The position numbers and the translations under genes are program-made. This document shows positions 7,854-16,590 of a stretch of DNA of 64,000 nt, piece after piece (positions within the stretch are counted from its first letter, which is position 1; every line of letters starts with the position of its first letter). A model generated the notes under the pieces. It had not been told where the DNA came from. It did no database searches and saw only the letters and a program-made list of their open reading frames with translations. The DNA is from Haladaptatus pallidirubidus. GTDB lineage: Archaea; Halobacteriota; Halobacteria; Halobacteriales; Haladaptataceae. Location: the NCBI RefSeq assembly GCF_020700235.1, contig NZ_CP085301.1, forward strand, positions 1,116,001 through 1,180,000, read 5' to 3'.

Positions 7854-8993
7854 TTACTCGCTGTCGAAGTCGGCGATATCCTCGTCCGGAAGCGTGATGA
7901 GGTTTTCACGGCCGATTCGAAGTTTATCTACGCGACCCTCGTTGTCCATCGACGAAAGGAGTTGTGACACTTTCGCGTTCGACCAGTTCGTCTCGGCGAC
8001 GATTTTCGCCTGCTTCATCCGGCCACCGTTTCGTTTCAACAAGCGTTCGACGCGCTCCTCGTCGGACAGCAGTTCGACACTAGGTTCATTGTCCTCCGGT
8101 TCGGAACCGGGAGCGACTTCCCCAACCGAATCGCGCCCGGGTTCTGAAACCGTCGCAGGCGGGTCGTCCGCGGGAGAATCATCCGCCGGTTCGTTGTCGC
8201 GTCGTTGCATCAGAACGTACAGACCGACAACTCCGGAACTGACGACGAGTAAGAGCAGCACGATGTTCGTCGTGGAGAGAAACGGTTCCTCATTTCCGGT
8301 TCCAGTCTTCGAATAGGTCACGTCTATCTCACCGTTTTCGGGATTCAGCGACTTCGGTCCTTCCAACGTTATCGTTCCGTTGCTGTGTCCGTAGTTCGGC
8401 GAGTTCTGAATCCGATACCCGTTCGGCGAGTCGATGACGAGTCGCTGGTCGGCCGTGAGCGAACCGAGCCACGTCGATGAGCCGTCGTCCACCAAAAACG
8501 CGTCCCGCAAAACGATTTTGTCCCCTTCCACCTGTGCGAAGTTCGTCCAAACGAATGAGAGGGACAGCGTGTGAGTTGTATTTCCCGACGTATATTTCAG
8601 CTCAACGTCAAGTATTTTCATTTCGCGCCTCGTCTCCGACTCCATTTGGTCGGCAATTCGGATGAACAACTCCTGTGATGGGCCGACGTTTGCGCGACCA
8701 TTTTCGAAATCATCACCGAGTTTTTCGAAGGCGGCAGTTTCGTTCTCCGTTTTGGTGACGAACTCCATCGAGACATTCCACCGAGCATCGCCATCCGGTT
8801 GTGGCGTAATTCGAATCGTGGTTCCGTTCGCGGTCGTCTCGTCGGCCGCTGATTGGCTTGCGACCGCACCATCGACACTGTCCGGTGTATCGAGGCTAGT
8901 CGGGGATGCCCGTCGCGTATCCGCCGCAGAAACAGCGGAACCCACGACGAGGATGGTAAGGAAGACCACGAGGAGGGCGGAATGTAACCGCAT
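7854..8993 (-). CDS. Membrane-anchored winged-helix regulator with extracytoplasmic domain
   Basis: A 379-residue one-component regulator. Residues 1-23 are a signal peptide (LLVVFLTILVVGSAVSAA). Residues about 55-235 form an external beta-rich domain of the haloarchaeal DUF7345 type. A transmembrane helix lies at 243-262 (NIVLLLLVVSSGVVGLYVLM). An acidic proline-rich linker leads to a C-terminal winged helix at about 309-370 (VERLLKRNGGRMKQAKIV, NAKVSQLLSSMDNEGRVDKL) of the DUF7343 type. The arrangement implies that an extracellular or envelope signal is transmitted to a DNA-binding domain that stays attached to the membrane. It is divergent from the secreted protein gene at 9148, its likely target. 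The DUF numbers are recalled, but the domain order is visible. Confidence 0.83.
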   Translation of the reverse strand: MRLHSALLVVFLTILVVGSAVSAADTRRASPTSLDTPDSVDGAVASQSAADETTANGTTIRITPQPDGDARWNVSMEFVTKTENETAAFEKLGDDFENGRANVGPSQELFIRIADQMESETRREMKILDVELKYTSGNTTHTLSLSFVWTNFAQVEGDKIVLRDAFLVDDGSSTWLGSLTADQRLVIDSPNGYRIQNSPNYGHSNGTITLEGPKSLNPENGEIDVTYSKTGTGNEEPFLSTTNIVLLLLVVSSGVVGLYVLMQRRDNEPADDSPADDPPATVSEPGRDSVGEVAPGSEPEDNEPSVELLSDEERVERLLKRNGGRMKQAKIVAETNWSNAKVSQLLSSMDNEGRVDKLRIGRENLITLPDEDIADFDSE

Positions 8994-9147
8994 ACCCTTG
9001 TGTGGTCAATCGGGCAAGAAAATACTTTCCATCCATGCGATAAAACATCAGCGGTCGATTTGAATGATTTTCGTCTATCTCAGACGTTCATACAACTGCA
9101 CCGAAATTCCGTACGTATTTTAATGCGGAGATACGTACACCACTCAC

Positions 9148-10413
9148 ATGACCCGGGCGTTCCCCGTCGTATTAGCAGTATTCCTCGCCCTCACCGCTCC
9201 TACTGCTGCGTTCGAAACTGGGTCTGCAACCTCGATGCAAACCGAAGCGGACACGGATAGCGTAGTGACGCCGCCGGGAGTCAACAACACGACTGCACAG
9301 TTGAGTCTCGGAACTCCCGACCGCACCGGAACGGATGCACCATCAACCAGCCTCGGTGCGGCGTTGGAGATGAATAGAAACGAGGTAGAGACGCAGAGTC
9401 GGATATACGAACTCGACGAAAAGTTATCAAACACGAACAACGACCAGGAGAGACATTACGAACTGAGACAGTACAGATTCGAAATCGGATCGCGACTCTC
9501 GTCGTTGAAGTACACGGAACAGGAGATTCGAACGAAGTTCAACGACGGCGAAATATCCAGCGAGGAGTATCTCCGACGGCTCGCGGTGCTTCATGCCAAA
9601 TCGGAAAACGTTGAACGGTCGATACAGTACATGGAAGCGCGCGGACAAGATGTTCCACAGTTCACGCCAAGGGCGTGGACACTCAAGGCGGAGCTCATTC
9701 CCTTAAAGGGGGCAATTCGGGAGTCCGCTATCAACCAGTACACCGGACAGACCGAATCGCGCACGATATACGTGGCGACGACGGACACCGGTGTCGTTCT
9801 ATCGAGTATAAGCGGCAATCAGTACGTGAGAGAGGCGTACCTCTCCGAGAACAGGAACATTAACGGCACGAACCAATTGCTCGCTCAGGAAGCCCAAAAC
9901 ATTACCGAGACGCAGTATCCGTGGGCAAAAGAGAACAACAACGGAGAGATAAGCACTAACTCCAGATTTGGGACAGGCATATTCGTGACCACGCTCCCGC
10001 ACGAGCAGGGAGTCGTCAAAGCCGTTCTCGACGGAAAGACGGAGAAGATATTCCGCGAAACGCAGTACGGCTATCTCACCGGCGACAGCCACATTCCCTA
10101 CGGTGAGGTGGTTCAGAACAACACGACGGACCACCAACTCACTGTCAACCGAACGTATCCGGGTGGCCCGCTTCGAATAAACGTCACCGACGGAAACGGC
10201 AATGCGGTCGATAGCCGCATCACGATTGGCGACCGAGAAATCGGGAAAACCGGAAGCGACGGCGTCCTGTGGACTATCGCTCCGAGACGAACCTCTACCG
10301 TCTCCAGCACGCACGGGACGACGACTCTCAACGTCACCGTCACCCCGTACGGACTATCGCAGTCGAACCAATCGGAAGAGACACCACAATCGTTCGACGC
10401 ACCCGAAAGTTGA
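9148..10413 (+). CDS. Secreted haloarchaeal protein (DUF7096-like)
   Basis: A 421-residue exported protein. Residues 1-21 (MTRAFPVVLAVFLALTAPTA) form a Sec-type signal peptide. A helical region follows at about 75-150 (IYELDEKLSNTNNDQERHYE and onward) that could form a coiled coil. The rest is beta-rich with an Ig-like stretch near 345-400 (PLRINVTDGNGNAVDSRITI). There is no C-terminal membrane helix. It resembles the haloarchaeal DUF7096 group, function unknown. A TATA-like ATTTTAATG lies about 27 bases before the ATG. Divergent from the membrane-anchored regulator and followed 27 bases later by a pilin-like gene, so the three probably form an envelope module. Confidence 0.75.
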   Translation: MTRAFPVVLAVFLALTAPTAAFETGSATSMQTEADTDSVVTPPGVNNTTAQLSLGTPDRTGTDAPSTSLGAALEMNRNEVETQSRIYELDEKLSNTNNDQERHYELRQYRFEIGSRLSSLKYTEQEIRTKFNDGEISSEEYLRRLAVLHAKSENVERSIQYMEARGQDVPQFTPRAWTLKAELIPLKGAIRESAINQYTGQTESRTIYVATTDTGVVLSSISGNQYVREAYLSENRNINGTNQLLAQEAQNITETQYPWAKENNNGEISTNSRFGTGIFVTTLPHEQGVVKAVLDGKTEKIFRETQYGYLTGDSHIPYGEVVQNNTTDHQLTVNRTYPGGPLRINVTDGNGNAVDSRITIGDREIGKTGSDGVLWTIAPRRTSTVSSTHGTTTLNVTVTPYGLSQSNQSEETPQSFDAPES

Positions 10414-10440
10414 AATAGCAAAGCGGGCCCATTCGGGGTC

Positions 10441-10905
10441 GTGTCGAACCGAGCCCTTTCACCCGTCGTCGCAACGGTTCTTTTGCTCCTCGTCACGCTC
10501 GTCCTCGCGGGAACGATCGGAGCAGTTACGGTACAATCAGCGTCGTTTTGAGAGCCGACATACGTCGTTATCGACGTTTCGGCTGACGCCACCACCGACC
10601 GTTTGACGTTCGTTCATCGGGCGGGAGATTCGCTCGCGGTCGAATCGCTCTCCGTCCACATACTCGTCGATGGGACGCCGCTGGAACAGCAACCGCCGAT
10701 TCCGTTCTTTTCCGCACGCGGATTCCAACCCGGTCCGACCGGAGCGTTCAACAGCGCGACGAACGAGACATGGGATGCTGGCGAGACCGCGAGTCTCGGA
10801 GTTGCGGGGACGAACGCACCGCTTTTCGAAACTGGAGACAGAGTTGTCGTTCGAATCGTCGTAGATGGCACGGTCGTGACGGAAATAGAAACGACGGCGG
10901 AATAG
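10441..10905 (+). pseudogene. Type IV pilin-like gene interrupted by TGA
   Basis: From GTG 10441 the frame reads an archaeal pilin N-terminus: SNRALSPVVATVLLLLVTLV, an SPVV-type prepilin peptidase site followed by the hydrophobic helix, ending QSASF. A TGA at 10549-10551 interrupts it, and the same frame then continues intact for 117 codons (EPTYVVIDVSADATTDRLTF onward), a beta-rich pilin head, to the TAG at 10903-10905. A single change at the TGA would give a normal 154-residue archaeal pilin (DUF1628-like). Nothing suggests stop-codon reassignment. Either a nonsense mutation or an error. It follows the secreted-protein gene closely and is probably cotranscribed. Confidence 0.75.
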
Positions 10906-10952
10906 AAGCGACGGTTAATTGGGAGCGACAGCCAGTTTGTCAACTATATTTT

Positions 10953-11576
10953 TCATTCCTCGGGCGCGCGCGCGACGGTCGTGATGGCGATATCGGGGTC
11001 GTACTGCGGCCCCATTTCGCGGTGGCGGATATCTTCGTAGCCCGCTTCGCGAAACATTCGATCGGCTTCTTCGCGGTCGTAAAAGAGCATAATCGAGTCC
11101 GCGACTTTCTGCATGACGCCGGTTCGAGGGTAGTTCGGGCCGACGATGAGTACTTGGCCGCCAGGTTTCGTCACCCGGCGAATATCTCGAAGTGTTTCGA
11201 CCGGATCGGGCCAATACTCGATGGAACCCGACGACCAAACCACGTCGAAAGAGTCGTTTTTGAACGGCAGTCGTTCTGCATCGCCGCGATAGAAGTTTAC
11301 GGGATCGTACTTGCCGATTTTCGTCCACGCCTTCTGGAGCTGATGGACGCTCTGGTCGAGGCCGTGGACGTTGTCCGTGTGTTCGAGCAGTCCCTCGGTT
11401 CCGAAGCCGGTTCCACAGCCGACGTCGAGGACGTGGTCATCTTCGTCGATGTCGAGCATCGACAGCGCTTCGGTTCGCATCTCCTCATTCCAGATGAACG
11501 GATTGACCGTGTCGTACACCTTCGAGAGATATTTGTAGAAGATTCGTGCGCGACGTTTGTTTTCGAGGATACCCAT
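10953..11576 (-). CDS. UbiE/MenG-like SAM methyltransferase
   Basis: A 207-residue methyltransferase. Motif I is DHVLDVGCGTGFGTEGLL (about residues 47-64). The second strand is NVHGLDQSVHQLQKAW, and motif IV-like NDSFDVVWSSGSIEYWPDP. The loop GRVTKPGGQVLIVGP-type region is present as RRVTKPGGQVLIVGPNYP. Overall the sequence resembles quinone and sterol C-methyltransferases. A gene of this type commonly precedes the A-ATPase operon in haloarchaea, and a role in menaquinone methylation is plausible but not shown by sequence. It is divergent from the ATP synthase operon, with a 379-base intergenic region that holds a 29-base palindrome and the operon promoter. Confidence 0.82.
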   Translation of the reverse strand: MGILENKRRARIFYKYLSKVYDTVNPFIWNEEMRTEALSMLDIDEDDHVLDVGCGTGFGTEGLLEHTDNVHGLDQSVHQLQKAWTKIGKYDPVNFYRGDAERLPFKNDSFDVVWSSGSIEYWPDPVETLRDIRRVTKPGGQVLIVGPNYPRTGVMQKVADSIMLFYDREEADRMFREAGYEDIRHREMGPQYDPDIAITTVARAPEE

Positions 11577-11635
11577 TAGGCGGCGCTTGGGACTGCGTAA
11601 TGATGAATCCCCACCTTTTTCTGCGGTCGTGAGCT

Positions 11636-11664
11636 GAGAGGTGGCGCAAATTGCACTACCTCTC
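11636..11664. promoter_or_regulatory. 29-base imperfect palindrome in the divergent intergenic region
   Basis: The halves 11636-11649 and 11651-11664 are inverted copies matching at 12 of 14 positions around a central A at 11650 (arms GAGAGGTGGCGCAA and GAGAGGTAGTGCAA). It lies 60 bases upstream of the methyltransferase start at 11576 and about 290 bases before ahaH. It could be an operator for the methyltransferase or a hairpin in a leader RNA. The rest of 11577-11955 holds no ORF I can support. Confidence 0.5.
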
Positions 11665-11909
11665 GGTCGAACTCCCTAAAAAAGGAGGATCAAAAGTCTC
11701 CTCACCCCCTCAGTCGCGTCTCCGACGCTCCTTCGGGGGTTCGTCGGCCTGTTCAGTCGTCACTTCGTTCCTCCTTTGCGGAGAGCGTGCTGGCCTCTAG
11801 CGGTTGATTGGCCTGCCAATTCGGACGGATTGTTTGGGTTGAAGATCCGCGGTTAACCGGCCTGCATATCGTTCACGACTCGTTTCACTCGTCGTTCGCT
11901 TGGTTCCGC

Positions 11910-11955
11910 AAGTAGTTTATAGCCGCTAGCGCAACCTTTCGCGTGATTACAGTAT
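11910..11955 (+). promoter_or_regulatory. Promoter of the A-ATP synthase operon
   Basis: A TATA-like TTTATA at 11916-11921 lies 35 bases upstream of the ahaH ATG at 11956, which predicts a short or absent leader, as is usual for haloarchaeal operons. No Shine-Dalgarno sequence is evident directly before the ATG. Confidence 0.5.
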
Positions 11956-12288
11956 ATGCCGAGGCCAGAGGTTCTCGAACGAATAACGGAGGCCGAAAAG
12001 GAGGCTGACGACATCGTCGCGGAAGCCAAAGAAGACCGCGAGGAGCGGATTTCTGAGGCACGGAAGACGGCTGAGGAAATCCGCGAAGAAGCCGAAAAAG
12101 AGGCCACAGAATTGGAAGAAAAACGCTTGGAAGAGGCGCGCGCGGAAATCGAAGCCGAGCGCGAGGAGCTGCTCGCGGCGGGCGAGCAGGAGCGCGAGGA
12201 ACTCGAATCGAGCGCGCAAGGGAACGTAGAGGACACGATGGAGTTCGTCCTCGACCGGTTCAAGGAGGCGGTGCATGCTCAGACCTGA
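11956..12288 (+). CDS. ahaH: A-type ATP synthase subunit H (AhaH)
   Basis: A 110-residue, almost wholly coiled-coil protein rich in Glu, Lys and Ala (ERITEAEKEADDIVAEAKED onward). AhaH pairs with subunit E to form the peripheral stalk of the archaeal A1Ao ATP synthase. Length and composition are normal. It is the first gene of the operon H-I-K-E-C-F-A-B-D, and its end overlaps the atpI start by 14 bases. The extreme charge is typical of haloarchaeal stalk subunits. Confidence 0.9.
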   Translation: MPRPEVLERITEAEKEADDIVAEAKEDREERISEARKTAEEIREEAEKEATELEEKRLEEARAEIEAEREELLAAGEQEREELESSAQGNVEDTMEFVLDRFKEAVHAQT

Positions 12289-14464
12289 GCAAATGAGCAA
12301 GGTCTCGGTGACGGGGTCACGGGACGTTATGCCGGAGGTCATCGAGACGATTCACGAACTGAACCTCGTTCACCTGTCGAACTACGACGGTTCGTGGGAG
12401 GGGTTCGAACCCGGCAACCCAACCGAGGGCGCAGAAGAGGTGTCCGACAAACTCGTCACGATTCGTTCCATCGAGAGCATTCTCGATGTGCAGGACGAGG
12501 ATGCGGGGCCACAGCGAATCGTCACCGACGACGCGCTGGACGACGAACTGGAAGAGATCCGAACGAAGGTCAACACGCTCGATGACAGGCAGGCCGAACT
12601 ACAGAACGAACTTCGGGCCGTCGAAGACCGTATCGACTCGATGGAGCCGCTCGCGGAACTCGGCATCGACTTAGACCTGCTGTCGGGCTACGACAGCCTC
12701 CAAGTCGCGGTCGGTGAAGGGGACACGGAGGAAATCGAGCGCACGCTGCGCGACGCGGATGACATCCAGGAGTTCGAACTGTTCACCGGCGGCAGAACCG
12801 TCGCCATCTTCGCGTATCCCACGGACGATGCGGACGAGGACGCGCTTGACGACGCGCTCGTTGGCGTCGATTTCGCATCGCTCGACGTTCCAGACGCATC
12901 GGGCAGTCCGGAGGAGTACGTTTCGGAGCTTCGACACGAACGCCAGAAGCTCGAATCGAAACTCGACGGCGTCGAAAACGAACTGCACGACGTGAAACTC
13001 GACGCCGCCGGGTTCCTTCTCGCCGCGGAAGAGAAACTCAGCATCGAGGTGCAGAAGGCGGAGGCGCCGCTTCAGTTCGCGACGACGGAAAACGCCTTCA
13101 TCGCCGAAGGATGGATTCCGACGGAGAAGTACAACAAGCTGGCGAGTGACCTCAATGCAACGGTCGGCGACCACGCCGAAGTGGACGAAATAGAACGCGC
13201 ATCCTATGAGTCCCACGGAGACCATCACGCGCCTCTCGAAAAAGCGGAGGAAACCGGGATTGCGACGGACGGTGGTCACGCGGTCAGCAACGACAACCCG
13301 CCGGTCATCCAGAACAACCCCGGCTCGGTCAAACCGTTCGAGGTGCTGGTCGAAACCATCAACCGACCGAAATACTCCGAGTTCGACCCAACGGTCGCTC
13401 TGTTCCTCACGTTCCCGTTGTTCTTCGGGTTCATGATTGGCGACCTCGGATACGGACTGTTGTACCTCGCGATCGGCTACGCAATCTACGCGAAATTCGA
13501 TAGCGCCGCCGTCAAGAGTCTCGGCGGCATCGCAATGTGGGCAGGTGGATTCACCGCGTTGTTCGGCGTCTTATACGGCGAAATATTCGGATTACACATT
13601 CTCGGAGATGTGGTGTTCGGTGACGCCGGGCCGCCGATTAAGAAGGGACTTCAGCCCGTGAACAGCTATTACGCAACCGGCTGGCTCGTACTGAGTCTGC
13701 TGGCGGGTATCGTTCACCTCACCATCGGTTGGACGTTCGATTTCATCGAGAACTTGAATCACGGGTTCAAGGATGCGATGACCGAGAGCGGTTCGTGGAT
13801 TATAATGATGTTCGGTCTGTGGGCGTGGATTTTCGCTGGAGCAGGCGGAAGCGCACCCGACCTTCTCTACGGTTCCGGAAGCGTGTTCAACGGTAATCCG
13901 TTCTCGTTCGGATTCTCCGGTCTCCCATCGTTCGACTTGTTCACGATACCGGTACTCGGCTTCCCGTTCTCGTTGTGGCTCGGGGTGTTCTTCATTGGTC
14001 TCGTCCTCCTCGTCGTGGGCGAACCGATCGAGGCCGTCGAGTTCCTCAACGTGCTGGTGAACGTGCTCTCGTACACTCGTCTTGCGGCCGTGTTGCTCGC
14101 GAAGGCCGCGATGGCGTTCGTGGTCAACATGCTGTTCTTCGGCGTCTACGTGACCGGCCATGAAGGTCACGAAGCATGGCACTTCGGTATCGGTCACATG
14201 CCGCACGTCAATGAGATGTCGCACGGCCACGAAGTGACGAGTATCATGTTCCCCGGCCTCGTCCATTCCGGTATCGCGGGGGTCGTCGGAGGGCTGCTCG
14301 TCCTGGTACTCGGTCACTTGCTGGTGCTGGCGCTCGGTGTCACGAGCGCGGGTCTGCAGGCGGTGCGTCTCGAATACGTCGAGTTCTTCGGGAAGTTCTA
14401 CGAAGGCGGCGGAGAGAAATACGAGCCGTTCGGCTACGAGCGGACGCACACGACGCAGGACTGA
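12275..14464 (+). CDS. atpI: A-type ATP synthase subunit I (subunit a)
   Basis: A 729-residue membrane subunit of the Ao proton or sodium channel. The first half (to about 355) is a cytoplasmic coiled-coil stator-binding region with very acidic haloarchaeal segments. The second half holds about eight transmembrane helices starting VALFLTFPLFFGFMIGDLGY. The essential channel arginine is R602 in VLVNVLSYTRLAAVLLAKAA. His-rich loops (GHEGHEAWHFGIGHMPH) connect helices near 630-650. ATG 12275 overlaps ahaH. A 194-base gap with its own TATA-like element follows before atpK. Confidence 0.96.
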   Translation: MLRPEQMSKVSVTGSRDVMPEVIETIHELNLVHLSNYDGSWEGFEPGNPTEGAEEVSDKLVTIRSIESILDVQDEDAGPQRIVTDDALDDELEEIRTKVNTLDDRQAELQNELRAVEDRIDSMEPLAELGIDLDLLSGYDSLQVAVGEGDTEEIERTLRDADDIQEFELFTGGRTVAIFAYPTDDADEDALDDALVGVDFASLDVPDASGSPEEYVSELRHERQKLESKLDGVENELHDVKLDAAGFLLAAEEKLSIEVQKAEAPLQFATTENAFIAEGWIPTEKYNKLASDLNATVGDHAEVDEIERASYESHGDHHAPLEKAEETGIATDGGHAVSNDNPPVIQNNPGSVKPFEVLVETINRPKYSEFDPTVALFLTFPLFFGFMIGDLGYGLLYLAIGYAIYAKFDSAAVKSLGGIAMWAGGFTALFGVLYGEIFGLHILGDVVFGDAGPPIKKGLQPVNSYYATGWLVLSLLAGIVHLTIGWTFDFIENLNHGFKDAMTESGSWIIMMFGLWAWIFAGAGGSAPDLLYGSGSVFNGNPFSFGFSGLPSFDLFTIPVLGFPFSLWLGVFFIGLVLLVVGEPIEAVEFLNVLVNVLSYTRLAAVLLAKAAMAFVVNMLFFGVYVTGHEGHEAWHFGIGHMPHVNEMSHGHEVTSIMFPGLVHSGIAGVVGGLLVLVLGHLLVLALGVTSAGLQAVRLEYVEFFGKFYEGGGEKYEPFGYERTHTTQD

Positions 14465-14584
14465 CTCCAAAACCCGTTTTCCGTTTTTTCGCGACCAACT
14501 CGACCTCGATCATCCCTCGACACTGGTACTTGCTACCATGATTTAGCAGGTACAGCCCGCGATACGAGCGAATCCGACGGAACG

Positions 14585-14658
14585 CTTTGGGAAGTTTTAA
14601 GAATCCAGTGACTCGAACTACGACCTGTTAGGCCATAGAGCCACAAAGGACTAAACCA
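14585..14658 (+). promoter_or_regulatory. Probable internal promoter before atpK
   Basis: The 194-base gap between atpI and atpK contains TTTTAAG near 14595, and the atpK ATG lies about 60 bases further on. A separate promoter here would allow extra expression of the proteolipid, which is needed in many copies per enzyme. There is no ORF in the gap. Confidence 0.4.
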
Positions 14659-14934
14659 ATGTTCGAATTCATACTCGCGTTCGTTGACGCAGCTGTACTG
14701 CTCGCACAGGACGGAACTGCCCAAGGTGGCAATGCACCGGCTATTCCAGCAGACGCCGCCTCCGCACTCGCAGTCGGTCTCGCCGCACTCGGCGCGGGAT
14801 ACGCAGAGCGCGGTATCGGTGCCGCCGCGGTCGGCGCCGTCACGGAAGACCAGGACCTGTTCGGTACGGGACTCATCCTGACAGTTTTGCCGGAGACGCT
14901 CGTCATTCTGGCGCTCGTCGTCGTGTTCGTCTAA
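14659..14934 (+). CDS. atpK: A-type ATP synthase subunit K (proteolipid, c ring)
   Basis: A 91-residue proteolipid with two transmembrane helices. A short leader-like N-terminal hydrophobic segment (MFEFILAFVDAAVLLAQDG) precedes the mature helices ALAVGLAALGAGYAERGIGA and GTGLILTVLPETLVILALVV. The ion-binding glutamate is E79 in LPETLV. Several copies form the rotating membrane ring. It lies between atpI and atpE with promoter-sized space upstream. The ring binds protons or sodium; the sequence alone does not decide which. Confidence 0.95.
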   Translation: MFEFILAFVDAAVLLAQDGTAQGGNAPAIPADAASALAVGLAALGAGYAERGIGAAAVGAVTEDQDLFGTGLILTVLPETLVILALVVVFV

Positions 14935-14956
14935 ACACACCCATTCCCTCTTATCA

Positions 14957-15538
14957 ATGAGCCTGGAAACGGTAGTTGAGGATATTCGAAACGAGGCCCG
15001 CGAGCGTGCGGAACAGATTCGTGCGGACGGAGAAACCCGTGCGGACAAGATAATCGCCGAGGCGGAGTCGGATGCCGAGGAGATTCTCGCGGCGAAAGAG
15101 CGCGAAATCGAGAGCCAAATCGAGCGAGAGCGAGAGCAGAAGCTTTCCAGCGCGAAGCTCGAAGCCAAGCAGAAGCGGTTGGAAGCCCGCCGGGACGTAC
15201 TGCAGGAAGTTCGTTCCGACGTGGAAGAAGAAATTGCAACCCTTGGCGGTGACGACCGCGAAGAACTGACGCGCACACTGCTTGACGCGGCAGCGGAGGA
15301 GTTCGAGTCCGGCAACACCGTCCGAATCTACGGACGGGCCGACGACGAGGAACTGCTCACCGACGTCGTTACGGACTACGACGGCTTCGAGTACGCGGGC
15401 GAATACGACTGCCTCGGCGGCATCGTCGCCGAGAGCGAGGCGTCCCGCGTTCGCGTGAACAACACGTTCGATTCGATACTCGAAGACGTGTGGGAGGATA
15501 ACCTCCAAGCAATCAGTTCACGGTTGTTCGAGCAATGA
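14957..15538 (+). CDS. atpE: A-type ATP synthase subunit E
   Basis: A 193-residue peripheral-stalk subunit. The N-terminal 100 residues are a long charged helix (EDIRNEARERAEQIRADGET onward), followed by a globular C-terminal domain (EEFESGNTVRIYGRADDEEL, then GGIVAESEASRVRVNNTFDS) that contacts the catalytic head. It pairs with AhaH. The stop overlaps the atpC start by four bases (ATGA), indicating coupled translation. Length and layout are normal. Confidence 0.95.
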   Translation: MSLETVVEDIRNEARERAEQIRADGETRADKIIAEAESDAEEILAAKEREIESQIEREREQKLSSAKLEAKQKRLEARRDVLQEVRSDVEEEIATLGGDDREELTRTLLDAAAEEFESGNTVRIYGRADDEELLTDVVTDYDGFEYAGEYDCLGGIVAESEASRVRVNNTFDSILEDVWEDNLQAISSRLFEQ

Positions 15539-16590
15539 GTACGGCAGACGGCACATCGAACTACGAGTACGTCAACGCCCGCGTGCGGGCACGACGAGCC
15601 GCGCTGTTCGACGACGAGGATTATCGAAAACTCCTTCGGATGGGTCCGGGCGAAATCGCCCGCTACATGGAGGAGACGGAGTACGAATCCGAAATCAACG
15701 CACTCGGAGCGCGCTACGACGGCGTCGACCTCGTCGAATACGCACTCAATCGCAACCTTGCCAAACACTTCGACGACATGCTGGATTGGTCCGGCGGGAA
15801 GCTGTACACGCTTATCGCGCGGTACCTGAGAAAGTTCGACGCGTGGAACGTCAAGACGGTACTGCGTGGTATCTATGCGGACGCCGACAGCCAGTCGGTT
15901 CGTGACGACCTGATTCACGCGGGTGAGTTCGAACGGTCGTTCCTCGACCGATTGGCCGACGCGGGAGCAATCGAGGACGTCGTCGAAATGCTTCACGGGA
16001 CGATTTTCGGCGACCACCTCGAAGCTGCACACGGGGATTACGAGTCCACCGGACTGTTGATTCCGTTGGAAAACGCGGTTGACCGAGCGTACTACGAAGG
16101 GTTGATGGAAGGCGTTACGCAGACCGAAAACCGTGCAACCCAGTTGTACGTCGAGTTCCTGCAGGCGGAAATCGACTTCCGGAACATCCGAAACGCGCTC
16201 CGAATTAGCCGAAGCGGTGCAGATATCGACCCCTCGGAATACTTTATTTCGGGTGGGAGGCTGTTCAAGGCCGCGGAGCTGTCACAGCTCGCCGGGAACA
16301 CGGACGAGCTAATCAGCCAAGTTAGAGAGAGCACGTACGGGAACGACTTGGACGAGGCACTCGACGAACTGGAGCGCGCCGACAGCCTCATCGGATTCGA
16401 GCACGCCCTCGACGCGGCACTGCTCGAATATTCCGAACATCTTTCGTACGTGTTCCCGCTGTCGGTGTGTCCGGTGCTTGCGTACATACTCGCAAAGCAG
16501 AAGGAAGTGGATAACATCCGTGCCATCGCACGCGGACGCGAAGCAGGACTGTCCGAAGACGAAATCGAAGACGAACTGGTGATGCTATGA
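15535..16590 (+). CDS. atpC: A-type ATP synthase subunit C
   Basis: A 351-residue subunit that links the central rotor to the membrane ring (homologue of V-ATPase subunit d). It is an all-helical protein made of three similar bundles, for example LLRMGPGEIARYMEETEYES near the start and DIDPSEYFISGGRLFKAAEL in the third bundle. The family ending QKEVDNIRAIARGREAGLSE is clear. It overlaps atpE and atpF by four bases at each end, so it sits inside a tightly coupled block E-C-F-A. Confidence 0.95.
   Translation: MSTADGTSNYEYVNARVRARRAALFDDEDYRKLLRMGPGEIARYMEETEYESEINALGARYDGVDLVEYALNRNLAKHFDDMLDWSGGKLYTLIARYLRKFDAWNVKTVLRGIYADADSQSVRDDLIHAGEFERSFLDRLADAGAIEDVVEMLHGTIFGDHLEAAHGDYESTGLLIPLENAVDRAYYEGLMEGVTQTENRATQLYVEFLQAEIDFRNIRNALRISRSGADIDPSEYFISGGRLFKAAELSQLAGNTDELISQVRESTYGNDLDEALDELERADSLIGFEHALDAALLEYSEHLSYVFPLSVCPVLAYILAKQKEVDNIRAIARGREAGLSEDEIEDELVML

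Noticed and set aside
10549..10551. TGA as a possible selenocysteine codon in the pilin-like gene
   Set aside because: Selenocysteine use is not known in haloarchaea, and the position is not a redox site.
11680..11870. Possible small gene or terminator in the region before the ATP synthase promoter
   Set aside because: The AGGAG and CTCCT arms near 11690-11710 are too short to be convincing, and no ORF with a start codon and haloarchaeal composition fits.
12400..12425. A GGTTCGAACCC-like stretch resembling a tRNA T-loop
   Set aside because: It lies inside the conserved reading frame of atpI, and no acceptor or anticodon stem can be formed around it.
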